Notes: a model not told the origin generated them from the letters alone. 64,000 nt of DNA from Desulfobulbaceae bacterium (GCA_024637145.1 JAGXFQ010000008.1:1-64000); one strand, 5' to 3'; positions 35,176-44,887 are shown, counted from the first letter of the stretch. Made by a program: numbers and translations.

Positions 35176-36342
35176 CTAATAGCTCCGGTGACATTGCACG
35201 CACAGGGCCTTTTTGCCGCTTAATTTCAGGTGATAACGATACTCGGTGCCCATGGGATCATGACAGGTGAGACAATTCATCCCCCGGCTGGTGCGGTGGT
35301 CGACGATTTCACTGCCCACTGGATGACTGAACTCGCCCTGGGTTTCGTGGCAGCGGGAACAGATGGCATTGCCATCACCATTGAGCATCACTAATCTCTG
35401 GGAGCCATGGGGTTCATGGCAGTCCGTGCATTTCTCGGTCTGGGGATGAGAATGAAGACTGCGCCGGTTGCGATCAAAGGTATCGGTGTGGCATGAGCGG
35501 CAGAGCTGCTCATAGGGCGCCTTGAGAAGACCCACCGTATCAGAGGCATGGGGGCTGTGGCACGTCACACAGAAATCATCACCTGCCAGCAGATGGGAGT
35601 GGGGGGCAAGCATCTGCTCCCACACCTCGCCATGACAGCTGAGGCATAAGGCGCTGCCCCGTACCTCCTTGTTGTTGTGGCAGGAGGCGCACCCCTCTTG
35701 AAAGGGGGCATGGAGGTTGGCCCGGATCAGCCCCTGGGCCGTGCCGCCGTGGGGGTTGTGGCAGGAGAGGCAGCCGCCGGCCTGGCCCGGGAACCCCTGA
35801 TGACCGGCCAGCTCTTGCGGCTGACGGTGACACCCCAGACAGAGCGCGTCACCATCGTCCTTGAGAAGCTGGTAGTTGTCCGCCTGATGCGGCTGATGAC
35901 AGGCCACACAATTGCCCTCGGCAAAGGGCTTATGCTGGCGCGGGTACTCTTTTTTGGCAAGGGACTCATGGCAGCCGAAACAGCTTTCAGCAATGGGCCG
36001 ATTCAACAAGCCCTTCTGCTCAGAGGCATGGGCGCTGTGGCAGGTGAGACACTGGCCCTCCTGAACAGGCTGATGCTGTACCCCTTGACTGAAGCTCTTT
36101 TTGGCCTCTTTATGACAGGAATAACAGAGATCTCCACCCTGTTTCTGCAGCAGCCCCTTGAATTTGGCGACATGGGGACTGTGGCACTGGGTGCATTGAC
36201 CCTTTGCCACCGGTTTATGGACAATTTTACCGCTGAATTCCTTGGGGAGATGACAGTCAAGACATCCCTTCACGGCCCGGGCCGGGTCATGGGCAAGCAA
36301 AAGCAGGCCTGCCGCCAGTAAAAGAGCACATCGCATCTTCAT
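35176..36342 (-). CDS. 16-heme c-type cytochrome
   Basis: 388 residues from the ATG at 36342 (GGGAGGAAAACCG before it). The signal peptide (CALLLAAGLLLLAHDPARA) has no lipobox. I count 16 CXXCH motifs in the doubled-CXXCH style, with alternating GxCxxCHxPH and xLCxxCH units. The ATG overlaps the TGA of the 26-heme gene as ATGA, the hallmark of coupled translation, so the two are probably made in equal amounts and act together. Likely a periplasmic wire that feeds the outer-membrane conduit. Confidence 0.9.
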   Translation of the reverse strand: MKMRCALLLAAGLLLLAHDPARAVKGCLDCHLPKEFSGKIVHKPVAKGQCTQCHSPHVAKFKGLLQKQGGDLCYSCHKEAKKSFSQGVQHQPVQEGQCLTCHSAHASEQKGLLNRPIAESCFGCHESLAKKEYPRQHKPFAEGNCVACHQPHQADNYQLLKDDGDALCLGCHRQPQELAGHQGFPGQAGGCLSCHNPHGGTAQGLIRANLHAPFQEGCASCHNNKEVRGSALCLSCHGEVWEQMLAPHSHLLAGDDFCVTCHSPHASDTVGLLKAPYEQLCRSCHTDTFDRNRRSLHSHPQTEKCTDCHEPHGSQRLVMLNGDGNAICSRCHETQGEFSHPVGSEIVDHRTSRGMNCLTCHDPMGTEYRYHLKLSGKKALCVQCHRSY

Positions 36343-38279
36343 CGGTTTTCCTCCCCATGACAGCCCGCACAACCCGCCGTGCTAAACGGGGTATGCTGAA
36401 CCGGGTAAAGCAGCCCCTTATCCGGAGAGCCATGCGGATCGTGACAGCTCAGGCAGGAGGCCCCGTCAGGCTTCAGGCCGTGATGGACATTGCGGAAACG
36501 GGTTGTCTGGTTATCGTGGCAGGAGAAGCAGAGTTTTTCCCCGGCCGTATTGAGAAGAACCTGATTCCCACTGCCATGGGGAAGATGGCAAAGCCCACAA
36601 TCCTCACGGGCAGGGGCATGGGCCACCCCTTCCTGCCAATATTTCTGGATATCCTGATGGCAACTCAGACAGAGATCAGGCTTCTTTTTCATGAGCAGAT
36701 GCTCGTCCCCGGAACCGTGGGCCACATGGCAGACACCGCACTTCATGGCCGCGACCGGGGCATGGAGATAGACGCTCCCCTTAACCAGCTGCTCCACATC
36801 CTGATGACAGGAGAGGCAGAGCAGCCCCTCGGCCTGGCGCAAGAGAGAGGAGTTATCACTGGCATGGGGGTCATGGCAGGTCTGGCACTGGCCCTCCACA
36901 AAGGGTGGGTGGCCATGCTCCTTTTCCTGCTCCCGGGCAGTGCGCTTGTGACAGCCGAGGCAGAGCTCTCCCTTCTGGGTGGGCGCCTGTAAGCGCTTGC
37001 TCACAACCCCCTGATGGGGGCTGTGGCAACGGCTGCACTCCCCGGCGGCAAAGGGCATGTGCAGGCTGAACTTGCCAAGCTCTTCCACCACAGACGGATG
37101 ACAGGAGAGACAGACCTCGCCGTCCGGTTTGGCCAAGAGCCGTTTTTCCTGGGAGGCATGGGGCAGATGGCAGGTCAAACACTGCCCCTTGGCTGCCGGG
37201 GCATGGCCAAAGGCGCCCTGGCCATATAGGTTGGGGGCGTGACACGTCGCACAAAGCGTTGCCGGCTCAGCCAGCAGCCCCTTATTGGCCGTCTTGCCGT
37301 GGCCGGCATGGCAGTCGAGACAGCTGCCGTTTTTATAGGGTTCATGCTGGCTGCGCATCTTGGTCCCCTGCTCCTCCGTATGGCACTCCAGGCAGAGGCG
37401 ATCGGGGCTCATCACCAGGAGATACTGGTCATCACTGGCATGGGCAGCGTGGCACTTGCTGCAGTTGCCCTCCATAACCGGCCGATGAATGGCCTCCTCT
37501 TTTGCATAGACGGACTGATGACAAGAAAGACAAAGGGCATCCGGCGAGACTGGCGGCTTCACCCCCCCTGCCTCGCCGGCCTCGTGGCAGGAGAGACATT
37601 CGCCTTGCTCCATGGGCCCATGGAGCAAGGTTTTGAGCAGCCCGGGTCCTGCCGAACTATGGGGGGTATGGCAGCTGACACAGGCGCTGTCTGCCGCCTG
37701 GCCAAAATGGGCCTGCCTGAAGGGGGCGCTCTTGCTGTCATGGCAACGGAGACAAAGTCCATCCGCCTCCTGGACCAGCAGTTGCGGTTGCCCGGCACTA
37801 TGGGGATTGTGGCAGGAAGTACAGCCATCCTGCAGAGGAGGATGGACATTTTGGCGCTCAAAATTCTGCCTGGCATGACATGCAAAGCATGACTCATTCA
37901 CCGTCTTCTGCAGCAGATGATCCTGGGGGGCGTTATGGGCGGCATGACACGTCGCGCACTTTCCCTGTTGCACGGGCTCATGGACAGAGAGATCAGCCAC
38001 GGCAGAGGCCAGCTGCCGATGGCAGCGGAAGCAGAGGCCGGGTGCTTTCTCCCGCAGAAAGACACCGCCGACAATGCCATGGGGCAGGTGGCAGGCCCCG
38101 CAGGCATTATCTGCCACCGGCTTATGCACCTTGCCCTGTTGCAAAGCAGCTGCCATCTCAACATGACAATCCTGACATCCTTTGCGCGCCGCCTGCTGGG
38201 GCTCCCCTGTCACACAGGAAGCCAGACCGCCAACCAGAAAGAACAGAACAATAAACTTACTTGTTTTCCTTAGATTCAT
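36339..38279 (-). CDS. 26-heme c-type cytochrome lipoprotein
   Basis: 646 residues from the ATG at 38279 (AAGGAG about 12 bases upstream; the track's TTG is four codons earlier). The signal peptide ends in lipobox LASC, so the mature protein is lipid-anchored. I count 26 CXXCH motifs, one per about 24 residues, as 13 repeats of a two-heme unit (HxPVxxGxCxxCHxPH followed by xLCxxCH). With the 16-heme partner this would make a long linear heme wire. Lipid anchoring, most likely in the outer membrane, and the adjacent beta-barrel gene suggest the inner or surface cytochrome of a porin-cytochrome conduit. The start overlaps the PPIase stop by 23 bases. Confidence 0.9.
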   Translation of the reverse strand: MNLRKTSKFIVLFFLVGGLASCVTGEPQQAARKGCQDCHVEMAAALQQGKVHKPVADNACGACHLPHGIVGGVFLREKAPGLCFRCHRQLASAVADLSVHEPVQQGKCATCHAAHNAPQDHLLQKTVNESCFACHARQNFERQNVHPPLQDGCTSCHNPHSAGQPQLLVQEADGLCLRCHDSKSAPFRQAHFGQAADSACVSCHTPHSSAGPGLLKTLLHGPMEQGECLSCHEAGEAGGVKPPVSPDALCLSCHQSVYAKEEAIHRPVMEGNCSKCHAAHASDDQYLLVMSPDRLCLECHTEEQGTKMRSQHEPYKNGSCLDCHAGHGKTANKGLLAEPATLCATCHAPNLYGQGAFGHAPAAKGQCLTCHLPHASQEKRLLAKPDGEVCLSCHPSVVEELGKFSLHMPFAAGECSRCHSPHQGVVSKRLQAPTQKGELCLGCHKRTAREQEKEHGHPPFVEGQCQTCHDPHASDNSSLLRQAEGLLCLSCHQDVEQLVKGSVYLHAPVAAMKCGVCHVAHGSGDEHLLMKKKPDLCLSCHQDIQKYWQEGVAHAPAREDCGLCHLPHGSGNQVLLNTAGEKLCFSCHDNQTTRFRNVHHGLKPDGASCLSCHDPHGSPDKGLLYPVQHTPFSTAGCAGCHGEENR

Positions 38280-39915
38280 ACTGTTGCTCAAGCTCCTTAC
38301 GTAGCTTATTCCAGATCTTGCTATTTACTTTTATGGTTGCTTTTTCCTTAAGAAGATCAAGGAACTCGGTGCGGGCTGCTGCAAACTTTTCATCACTGAG
38401 CTTCTTGTCAATCTCCTCTTTTACCTGGGTGAAGGGCACGGGCATGGCTGGTCGGCGGTTCACCATTTTGGCCAGGGCAAAATTATTCTGCAGGGGAAAA
38501 GGCCTGCTCATCTCGCCCTTGTGCAGGGCAAGCAGGGGGCCTTGCAGGACAAGGTCCAGATGGCTGACGGGGACTTGCTGCACAGGCAGGCCGCCGGGAA
38601 AATGCTTGGCCGCAACCGCAAAGAAATCCTCACCCCGGGTGATCTCCTGCCGCATGCGATTAATAAGCTCCTCTTCCCCCTCCACAATGGCATAGCTTAT
38701 CATCTCCGGCAGAGAAAATTTCTGCAGATTCTCTTCATAATAGGCCCTGGCCTCTGCCTCGGCCACCAGGGCCTGGGGCCTGATGTACCGTTTTTCCATT
38801 TCCCTGGTGAGCCGATGGTTGCGGTAAAACTGATAGGTGGCAGCAAAAGGGGCCTGCTCTTCATAATGGCGATCCATGGCCTCCCAGGAAATCAGGGTCT
38901 GGGCCAGCATATTGGCCACCACCCTTTTTTTCAGGACTTCCGACTCCTCCGGGCTGAACTTATACTGCTTCCTGAACTGGCGTTCCCTGGCAATCATGGC
39001 CTGCAGGGCGCCGGCACTGATGTCACCCTGAGTCGTCTTGATCACGGCCCTCTCTGAGGTTTCCAGGTCCAGGGGGAGATCGCCGATGGTGGCCAGAAAT
39101 TCTTCATCAACAACCACCTGGTATTTCTTCTTCAACTCTTCAACCAGTTTGAACGTGAGCTCGGCGCTGATCTGGTCTCTGACCTTTGCCTGAATTCCCG
39201 CCTTGACCTTGGCAAAATCCTCCTCTTCCGGCCCTTTTTCCGCCACAAAATGGAGGATAATGAAATGCTTGCCCATGGCCCGGGGGGGCGTTATGAAACC
39301 CGGGCTGCTTCCCTTTAAGGAGGAGAGCCACTCTTCCTGGATCTGGGGATAGCGCAGCCATTTGGACTCATAATAAAGAGGACCGCCATCCTTGGCCGGT
39401 AATGCCTGCAAATCCGCCATCGAGGTCGCACCGCCGCGCAGGGCCGCGCCCTTTGCAGCGGCCTGGGCCTCGGTGGCAAAGAAAAAGACCGCGATCTGCC
39501 AACGGGGACAATACTCCTTTTCATAGACGGCCCACAACTCTTCCCTGGTGGGCTTGATTCTGGAGTCCACCTCCTCGTTTTTGAGGATCATCAAGGCCCG
39601 GACCTTGAGAAAGGTCTCCACCTTGCGCTGAAAGCCCGGCTCCGTGTCCAGCTGCATGCGAAGGCCTTCCTGGGCCAGGAGCTGCCAGTCAAGAAAGGAA
39701 TCAGGAGACGCCGGCAGGGGCATATTTTCTTCCTGCCAGTTCTGCCACCAATCCCGGTAATCCTGGACGGTAAACGGCTCCCCGTCGATGGTCAACAGCG
39801 GCGCCTCATCCCAAAACCAGGCCCTGGCCTCATGAGTGGTACCGCCCACCAAAACAAGGAGACAAAGGAGCAAGCGCGTCAATCCGAACATACCAATAAT
39901 CCTTTTTCTTCCCAT
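38257..39915 (-). CDS. Periplasmic parvulin/SurA-like peptidyl-prolyl isomerase
   Basis: 552 residues, signal peptide GLTRLLLCLLVLVGGTTHEARA. Helical SurA-N-like stretches surround two parvulin-like regions (about 115-255, with ATEAQAAAKGAALRGG and GKHFIILHFVAEKGP, and about 385-500, with MVNRRPAMPVPFTQVKEEI). PPIases of this class are a regular companion of outer-membrane cytochrome clusters and probably guide folding or export of the cytochromes or barrel. It overlaps the upstream lipoprotein gene by 37 bases and the 26-heme gene by 23, so it is firmly inside the operon. Confidence 0.86.
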   Translation of the reverse strand: MGRKRIIGMFGLTRLLLCLLVLVGGTTHEARAWFWDEAPLLTIDGEPFTVQDYRDWWQNWQEENMPLPASPDSFLDWQLLAQEGLRMQLDTEPGFQRKVETFLKVRALMILKNEEVDSRIKPTREELWAVYEKEYCPRWQIAVFFFATEAQAAAKGAALRGGATSMADLQALPAKDGGPLYYESKWLRYPQIQEEWLSSLKGSSPGFITPPRAMGKHFIILHFVAEKGPEEEDFAKVKAGIQAKVRDQISAELTFKLVEELKKKYQVVVDEEFLATIGDLPLDLETSERAVIKTTQGDISAGALQAMIARERQFRKQYKFSPEESEVLKKRVVANMLAQTLISWEAMDRHYEEQAPFAATYQFYRNHRLTREMEKRYIRPQALVAEAEARAYYEENLQKFSLPEMISYAIVEGEEELINRMRQEITRGEDFFAVAAKHFPGGLPVQQVPVSHLDLVLQGPLLALHKGEMSRPFPLQNNFALAKMVNRRPAMPVPFTQVKEEIDKKLSDEKFAAARTEFLDLLKEKATIKVNSKIWNKLRKELEQQYESKENK

Positions 39916-40481
39916 AATATTAAAATTTCCTTCAGCATTTTTTTGCCAAGCTGGCTGACGCTGTTGCTCAGACCAAAATGCATTATTTTACGATAATCCG
40001 TACCCTGCTTACCATGGTATGTGGTCCACAACAACGTGCCGTCCTTACCACTATAGACGTGCAGCTGAATTTTCAAGCGGGGATTAACCCGCTCCCCCTG
40101 CACCTGCTCCTCCATTTCCAGGATTTCCCCCCCCACCAGGATATCGACCCCCAGACGCGAAGCAATAATCCGCATCTGCTCCGGGCTGGGCCAGATCCAG
40201 GGGCGGAGCCGCAATTCCCGGTAAATCAGCCGGACATCGCCCTCCAGGGCCAGATGCCAGGGCCGCTGACTCACCAGCTCGGCCAGCAGGACCCTGTAGA
40301 GGATCCTCTCCCCCTGGTCATAACCGCTTCTGTTGACAAAGGGCAAAACCCCGACCCTGCAGGCCTGGACCGGCGGGGCAACTTTAAACTCCTGCACAGA
40401 GGGTCTGGTGCTGCTGCAACCGGAGAGGAGATGGAGACACAGGAATGCCATGCCCATGAGGGTCAAAAATCTTGGGTCCAT
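39879..40481 (-). CDS. CsgG/GNA1162-like lipoprotein
   Basis: 200 residues with lipobox LLSGC (Cys 22). The mature part has the TolB-N/CsgG pattern: VGVLPFVNRSGYDQGERILYRVLLAEL, then ASRLGVDILVGGEI and a closing strand LKIQLHVYSGKDGTLLW. CsgG-type lipoproteins form or assist outer-membrane export pores (curli). It overlaps both neighbours by 19 and 37 bases. This is one of three related proteins in a row. Confidence 0.78.
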   Translation of the reverse strand: MDPRFLTLMGMAFLCLHLLSGCSSTRPSVQEFKVAPPVQACRVGVLPFVNRSGYDQGERILYRVLLAELVSQRPWHLALEGDVRLIYRELRLRPWIWPSPEQMRIIASRLGVDILVGGEILEMEEQVQGERVNPRLKIQLHVYSGKDGTLLWTTYHGKQGTDYRKIMHFGLSNSVSQLGKKMLKEILILWEEKGLLVCSD

Positions 40482-41986
40482 ATCTCGTGTAATGCTGTCT
40501 TTTTTTCTTGGGCACCCGTCAATAATCCGGCCTCAGCCTCTGTTTCTTTCTCCTTTACAGAAACCAGGGCAGCAACATGGCGGCGCAACCGGTTGCCCAA
40601 CATATCCTGGGCAGAGAGCTGGTAGCTTATATCTTGGCCGGCCACCATGGCCAGGGGCAGCAGCAGGCGGCGCGATTCTTCCGTCCCGCTGCTTTCCGAA
40701 AGCAGATCGCCCCTTTGATTGTGAATTTGGAGACGCCAATAGGCCAGGGGGATATCTCCTGTATATTCAAGATCCAGGGCAAGGCTTTTCCCCACCTCTT
40801 TCATGACCAGGGCCATTTGGGGTTCCTGGCGGATGACCTGAATGCTTTCTGCCGTTTGGGCGCTATTACCGGCCCGGTCCCATACCGTGAAACCAATATT
40901 GTAAAATCCATCCGCCACCAATGCCCCGTTTTTGCCCTGACCCCACCAGGAAAAGCGCGCTGGCAAGTTATGCCGGCCATCATCGGTCATCACTTCGGCA
41001 CCTTTGTCATCGCGCACGGTGATCAGCCAGCGGCTGATGGGCTCCGGTTTTTTCAGGCGCGGCATGATAATCACTCTTTTCTGCAGGACCGTAATCCCGT
41101 TAAGCTCCTGGCCCTTGAGCTCCAAATCTAACATGGGCGCCTGGCCATCAACGACATAGCTGCCCACCAGCACCTCCTGCTGCTCTCCGGCATCGGCACT
41201 GGAAACAGCCACGGTGACCGGGTAGCTCTCATTTTTTGCCGCCGCCGGCCAAGAGGCCACGAAGTTCTTTTCATCCTTCTGGTATCTGGCCTCAATAATC
41301 CTCTCGTCAACAAAGATGGAAACCGACGTCTTAAAAAGATCGGCCGGCAGGCCACCTACCTTGAGGCGACAATAAATCATATCCCCGGGCTTGACGATTT
41401 CCGGCCCCAGAACAACAGACTCCAGGGCATCACGGACTGCAAGAGGTCGACCATAGTCCTGGAGATCAGCAGGAATGGTGCGCAACGCCTCCTCCACCAC
41501 CTGCGCCTCCAGTTCCGCCATGTCCCGGAGCTGTGCCAAGCCCAGGAGGCCGATTTCATCGGCACCGCACAGCTCCACATTGTGCGCCCAGAGTAGCCGG
41601 GCATCTTTGGTGCGGATCAATTGCAGGGTGAGGCCAAGGGCGAAGGGTCTCTTGTCCCGCCGCTGGGTAACAACCCCTAAAACCAGATATTCAATCCCCA
41701 GCTCGTCATGGAGCCGGCGGACATAAGAGGAGCCGAGATACCCCAGCCACCGCACCCTGTTTTTCACCATAAAGGCAATGATCTCCTCCCGGGGCACCAT
41801 GCTGAAGCCGCGGTCCCGCATGCCATCCCGGACCTGACCGGTAAGGGCAAGGTTGAGGCCGTTAGCCCCCTGGCTCAGATCTTCCAGGGGCAAAACAGCA
41901 ATCCGGCCGCTCTGACTGAACCCGACCTGAGGGAACAGACCGGCAACCAGCAAAACAAGCAGTATGAGGATTTTATGACGAGCCAT
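40463..41986 (-). CDS. CsgG/TolB-N-like secreted protein with FlgD-type Ig domains
   Basis: 507 residues, signal peptide ILILLVLLVAGLFPQVGFS. Residues about 27-165 repeat the CsgG/TolB-N plan (IAVLPLEDLSQGANGLNLALTG, ELGIEYLVLGVVTQ, LQLIRTKDARLLW). After that come Ig-like beta domains, including a FlgD-like segment (LVADGFYNIGFTVWDRAGNSAQ) of the type that caps or guides extracellular filaments. No lipobox. Fusion of a pore-like domain with filament-guide domains inside a cytochrome operon is notable; the function is inference. Confidence 0.75.
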   Translation of the reverse strand: MARHKILILLVLLVAGLFPQVGFSQSGRIAVLPLEDLSQGANGLNLALTGQVRDGMRDRGFSMVPREEIIAFMVKNRVRWLGYLGSSYVRRLHDELGIEYLVLGVVTQRRDKRPFALGLTLQLIRTKDARLLWAHNVELCGADEIGLLGLAQLRDMAELEAQVVEEALRTIPADLQDYGRPLAVRDALESVVLGPEIVKPGDMIYCRLKVGGLPADLFKTSVSIFVDERIIEARYQKDEKNFVASWPAAAKNESYPVTVAVSSADAGEQQEVLVGSYVVDGQAPMLDLELKGQELNGITVLQKRVIIMPRLKKPEPISRWLITVRDDKGAEVMTDDGRHNLPARFSWWGQGKNGALVADGFYNIGFTVWDRAGNSAQTAESIQVIRQEPQMALVMKEVGKSLALDLEYTGDIPLAYWRLQIHNQRGDLLSESSGTEESRRLLLPLAMVAGQDISYQLSAQDMLGNRLRRHVAALVSVKEKETEAEAGLLTGAQEKKTALHEIWTQDF

Positions 41987-42003
41987 TCTTTTTGTGGATA
42001 ACC

Positions 42004-42585
42004 TCAGCGTGGAATAGTGGCCAACATTTTATCAATCAAGGTCAGGGTGAGTTCAAAGGATCCCACCGAGGCCAGACCAAAAAGACGCCGCCAGACCGAA
42101 TCACCACTTTCGTTGCCACTGGCCTGCCAGATCACCAAACCGCTCTCCACTTCCAGCAGACGCAGAGTGACTGACAGCTCAGGATAGACCACCGACCCTT
42201 TCCGGCCCTCATCGGCAAGATCAATGGTCCCCAGCATGACCGCCTGGATATTAAGGCGCTGCCCCAAACGCTGCAGGGCCTGCCGATCCAGCGGCTTACC
42301 CGGATCTATGGCTTCCTCGTGGAGAAGGCTGTCCACCACCCCCTTGTCCACCACATCAAAAATTCCCCGGCTAAGAAGCTGCGTCATGGTGATATTCCGG
42401 ACCCGTTCCGGGGCATATTCATCTTTGCTGTTGTTTTCCAGGGGCAGCACGGCAATGCTTTTGACAAAACCAATATCTATATTTTCCCTGCTGAAACTTT
42501 CCAGCCCCGCTCCCCGCCTCGCACAGCTCGTGGTGGCACTGAGGATCAGCAGCAGCAGAATGAAAGAAATCCTCTTCGTAATCAT
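42004..42585 (-). CDS. CsgG/GNA1162-like lipoprotein
   Basis: 193 residues from the ATG at 42585 (GAGG ten bases upstream); the track's 35 extra residues are rejected. Lipobox ATTSC. The mature part has IAVLPLENNSKDEYAPERVRN, GIFDVVDKGVVDSLL, LGQRLNIQAVMLG and LRLLEVESGLVIWQAS, the standard CsgG/TolB-N strand-helix order. It is the third such protein in the run and lies 17 bases before the larger one. It is probably outer-membrane anchored and a partner in an export or conduit complex. Confidence 0.8.
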   Translation of the reverse strand: MITKRISFILLLLILSATTSCARRGAGLESFSRENIDIGFVKSIAVLPLENNSKDEYAPERVRNITMTQLLSRGIFDVVDKGVVDSLLHEEAIDPGKPLDRQALQRLGQRLNIQAVMLGTIDLADEGRKGSVVYPELSVTLRLLEVESGLVIWQASGNESGDSVWRRLFGLASVGSFELTLTLIDKMLATIPR

Positions 42586-42823
42586 ATATACCTCAGTATC
42601 ATATATCGTCCACCCTACCCTGGTTCCGCCGTTGGCCCTCTGCAACTGCGCCATCTGAAACAGCCGGCCGCCACCACTCGATCTTTTCATTATCTTTTTG
42701 GTGCGACAGCCGAGAAAAAAACGAACAAAAAAAATTTCACTCTCTTCCGTGCATTGCTGGGCAAGGTTTTAAAATAATATGAGCGCCGCACCGTCCTCTC
42801 GGCATCCACCCTGCGTCTCCCTC

Positions 42824-44887
42824 TTACATAGCAGAGAACCTGGCCACCAGTTGCGACTGTACCTGCCACTCCTCCTGCTCCTTGCTCTCCGAATAACTGC
42901 CGGTGCCCTGCAGAGTAAAATGGGGCCCCAGGGACCAACTGCCAAAAAGAGTATACCTCTCCACCTGTTCCTCTGCTTTTGCATAGACATAATTCATGGA
43001 AAACTGGGTGGTACTGGTGGGCGCCAGGGCAAGAGAGAGAGACGCCCCTTCACTTTGGCTGTCACTGTCCTGCCACTCCTTATGGCCTGAGGCATGGAGT
43101 GACAGCATGTCGCTGGCGCGCCAGTTGAGGCCTAGATTCGTTCCCACGGTCTCGGTGCCGGCATCACCCAGGGTCTGCTGATAATCCGTGGTCAGATCGG
43201 CGATAAGCCCCGGCACCAGACGGGCAGTGAGGGCAAGGCGGCCATGATAATTTCTGGTAGTCAGGTCGCTGTCATCCTGTTTGCTCTGACCATAGTTGAG
43301 ATCAAGACTGCCGTCCAGATCCGGGTAGAGGGCTGCCGTGGTATAGAGGCCGATGTTATGATTAACCGACCGGCGCTCAGAGCCCTCATATGCCTCCGTC
43401 CGGGTAAGTCCCATATTGACATCCATGGTCTCCAGGGGGATGGCATTCATATTGAGGGTGTAAGAACGGCTGGTGGATTCATCGGCCTCACCGGTCCGGG
43501 ATCGTGATTCATTGATGCCAAGGCTGGTGTTCAGGGCGACCAGGGTCTGCCATTGCAGATGACCGCCCTGGTTAGAACGGTCATAGTCAACCCCTGAACC
43601 ATATTCACCCTCCTCAAAAGAGAGGTTATAGGTGAGGGAAAGATCCTCGGCGAGCCGGGCCCTGAGATACAGGTCAGAGATCATGCTGGACGAGACAGAG
43701 GTGAGCTCTACCTCACCCGTCCCTGAAACCTCACGATAGGCCTCGATTTCCGAGAAATCCACCGTGGCCAGGGGACTTGCGGTAATCACCAGCTTCAGCC
43801 AGAGATGATTAAGGGCTGGCAGAGGAAATTCAAAACGGTTTTCAGCGCTCTTATATACGAAGGGTTGCGAGGTGGATTTGAGCTGCCAATCGGTGCCATT
43901 ATCACTGGTATAGAGGGCAAAAGTGAAGCCGGCGGCCACGGTGGCCTTATCAAGGGTGGTGTAGAGATAGATCGCGTCAATGATCTTAAAATCCGCCTTG
44001 ATGGCAATATTATGGGGCGGCACATCAATACCGTTGGTGGAAACGGCAGAGGCGGTGGTCAAATCGCCATCATGGAGGGCCGCGACGGTCGACAGCTCGT
44101 TAGTCGTAGTTAAAGGGGTGGAATCAAAGCCATGCAGGACCTGGGAGAGGCTCTGGCGAATCAGGGCCGTGGTTGCGTTTCCCAGCGAGGTCGTCGTTAT
44201 ATCGCGGGTTTCAGAGTATTGCTGGGCAACACCAATCGTCAAACGGTTTTGCCAGAAACCATGATCCGCCTCCAGACGGGCAAAGTTACTGGTACTATCA
44301 CTTTGCCGGTCAGTAACGATATTATCATATCTGCGGTGGTTATAATTATAATAGGCCTTAAAAAGCTCCAGGTCCCAATCCAGGGCCAGGCTGTCGTTTT
44401 GAGAGGCATTCTCGGTCAATTTCGGAAAAGTATCATCCTCTTGAAAGTCTTCACCATAGGTGGCCCGCAGATTCGGCACAAACCGCTTCTGCCAGGAACT
44501 GGCCCATACCGCCTCCCAGGTTGCCCTCTGCTGATCAGCAGAGACAGAATGCCGCTGCTGAGAGGCAGAACCAGAAAGTTCAAAGAGAAAGAGGTCATTG
44601 TTGATGCCAAAGCGCAGGCTAGGGTCAACACTCTGGCTATCATACTCTTGCCGCCAACCACGACTATACCGAATTGACTCTTGCAGGGACATGGTCTCGG
44701 TAACCTCCTGTTTCAGGCCCAGGGTGTAGGTGATAAAATACTCATCACTGGCACCCTCATCCTTGCCATCACGGTGAGACCAATTGGCCGTAATGTCCTG
44801 ACCAGCCCCGGCCACCCCGGGCAGGGTCAGGACAAGACAAAGAAGTGACAGGAAAATAAGGTGGTGAGATTGTTTGCCCTGCCGCAT
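42824..44887 (-). CDS. Outer-membrane beta-barrel with an inserted discoidin-like domain
   Basis: 687 residues from the ATG at 44887; signal peptide ending LPGVAGAG. Nearly the whole chain is alternating polar and aromatic strands with acidic turns (ESIRYSRGWRQEY, YYNYNHRRYDN, LYTTAALYPDLDGSL), enough for a large barrel. A segment at about 270-400 breaks this pattern and looks like a coagulation-factor 5/8 type C (discoidin) domain, with LHDGDLTTASA and LYTSDNGTDWQLKS. This is the porin candidate of the cytochrome conduit, encoded between the 16-heme protein and the CsgG-like lipoproteins. Gaps: 76 bases upstream and 238 downstream. Confidence 0.84.
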   Translation of the reverse strand: MRQGKQSHHLIFLSLLCLVLTLPGVAGAGQDITANWSHRDGKDEGASDEYFITYTLGLKQEVTETMSLQESIRYSRGWRQEYDSQSVDPSLRFGINNDLFLFELSGSASQQRHSVSADQQRATWEAVWASSWQKRFVPNLRATYGEDFQEDDTFPKLTENASQNDSLALDWDLELFKAYYNYNHRRYDNIVTDRQSDSTSNFARLEADHGFWQNRLTIGVAQQYSETRDITTTSLGNATTALIRQSLSQVLHGFDSTPLTTTNELSTVAALHDGDLTTASAVSTNGIDVPPHNIAIKADFKIIDAIYLYTTLDKATVAAGFTFALYTSDNGTDWQLKSTSQPFVYKSAENRFEFPLPALNHLWLKLVITASPLATVDFSEIEAYREVSGTGEVELTSVSSSMISDLYLRARLAEDLSLTYNLSFEEGEYGSGVDYDRSNQGGHLQWQTLVALNTSLGINESRSRTGEADESTSRSYTLNMNAIPLETMDVNMGLTRTEAYEGSERRSVNHNIGLYTTAALYPDLDGSLDLNYGQSKQDDSDLTTRNYHGRLALTARLVPGLIADLTTDYQQTLGDAGTETVGTNLGLNWRASDMLSLHASGHKEWQDSDSQSEGASLSLALAPTSTTQFSMNYVYAKAEEQVERYTLFGSWSLGPHFTLQGTGSYSESKEQEEWQVQSQLVARFSAM

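Noticed and set aside
35176-38279. CRISPR-like periodic repeats in the cytochrome genes
   Set aside because: The periodicity comes from coding repeats of two-heme units, not from identical DNA repeats with unique spacers.
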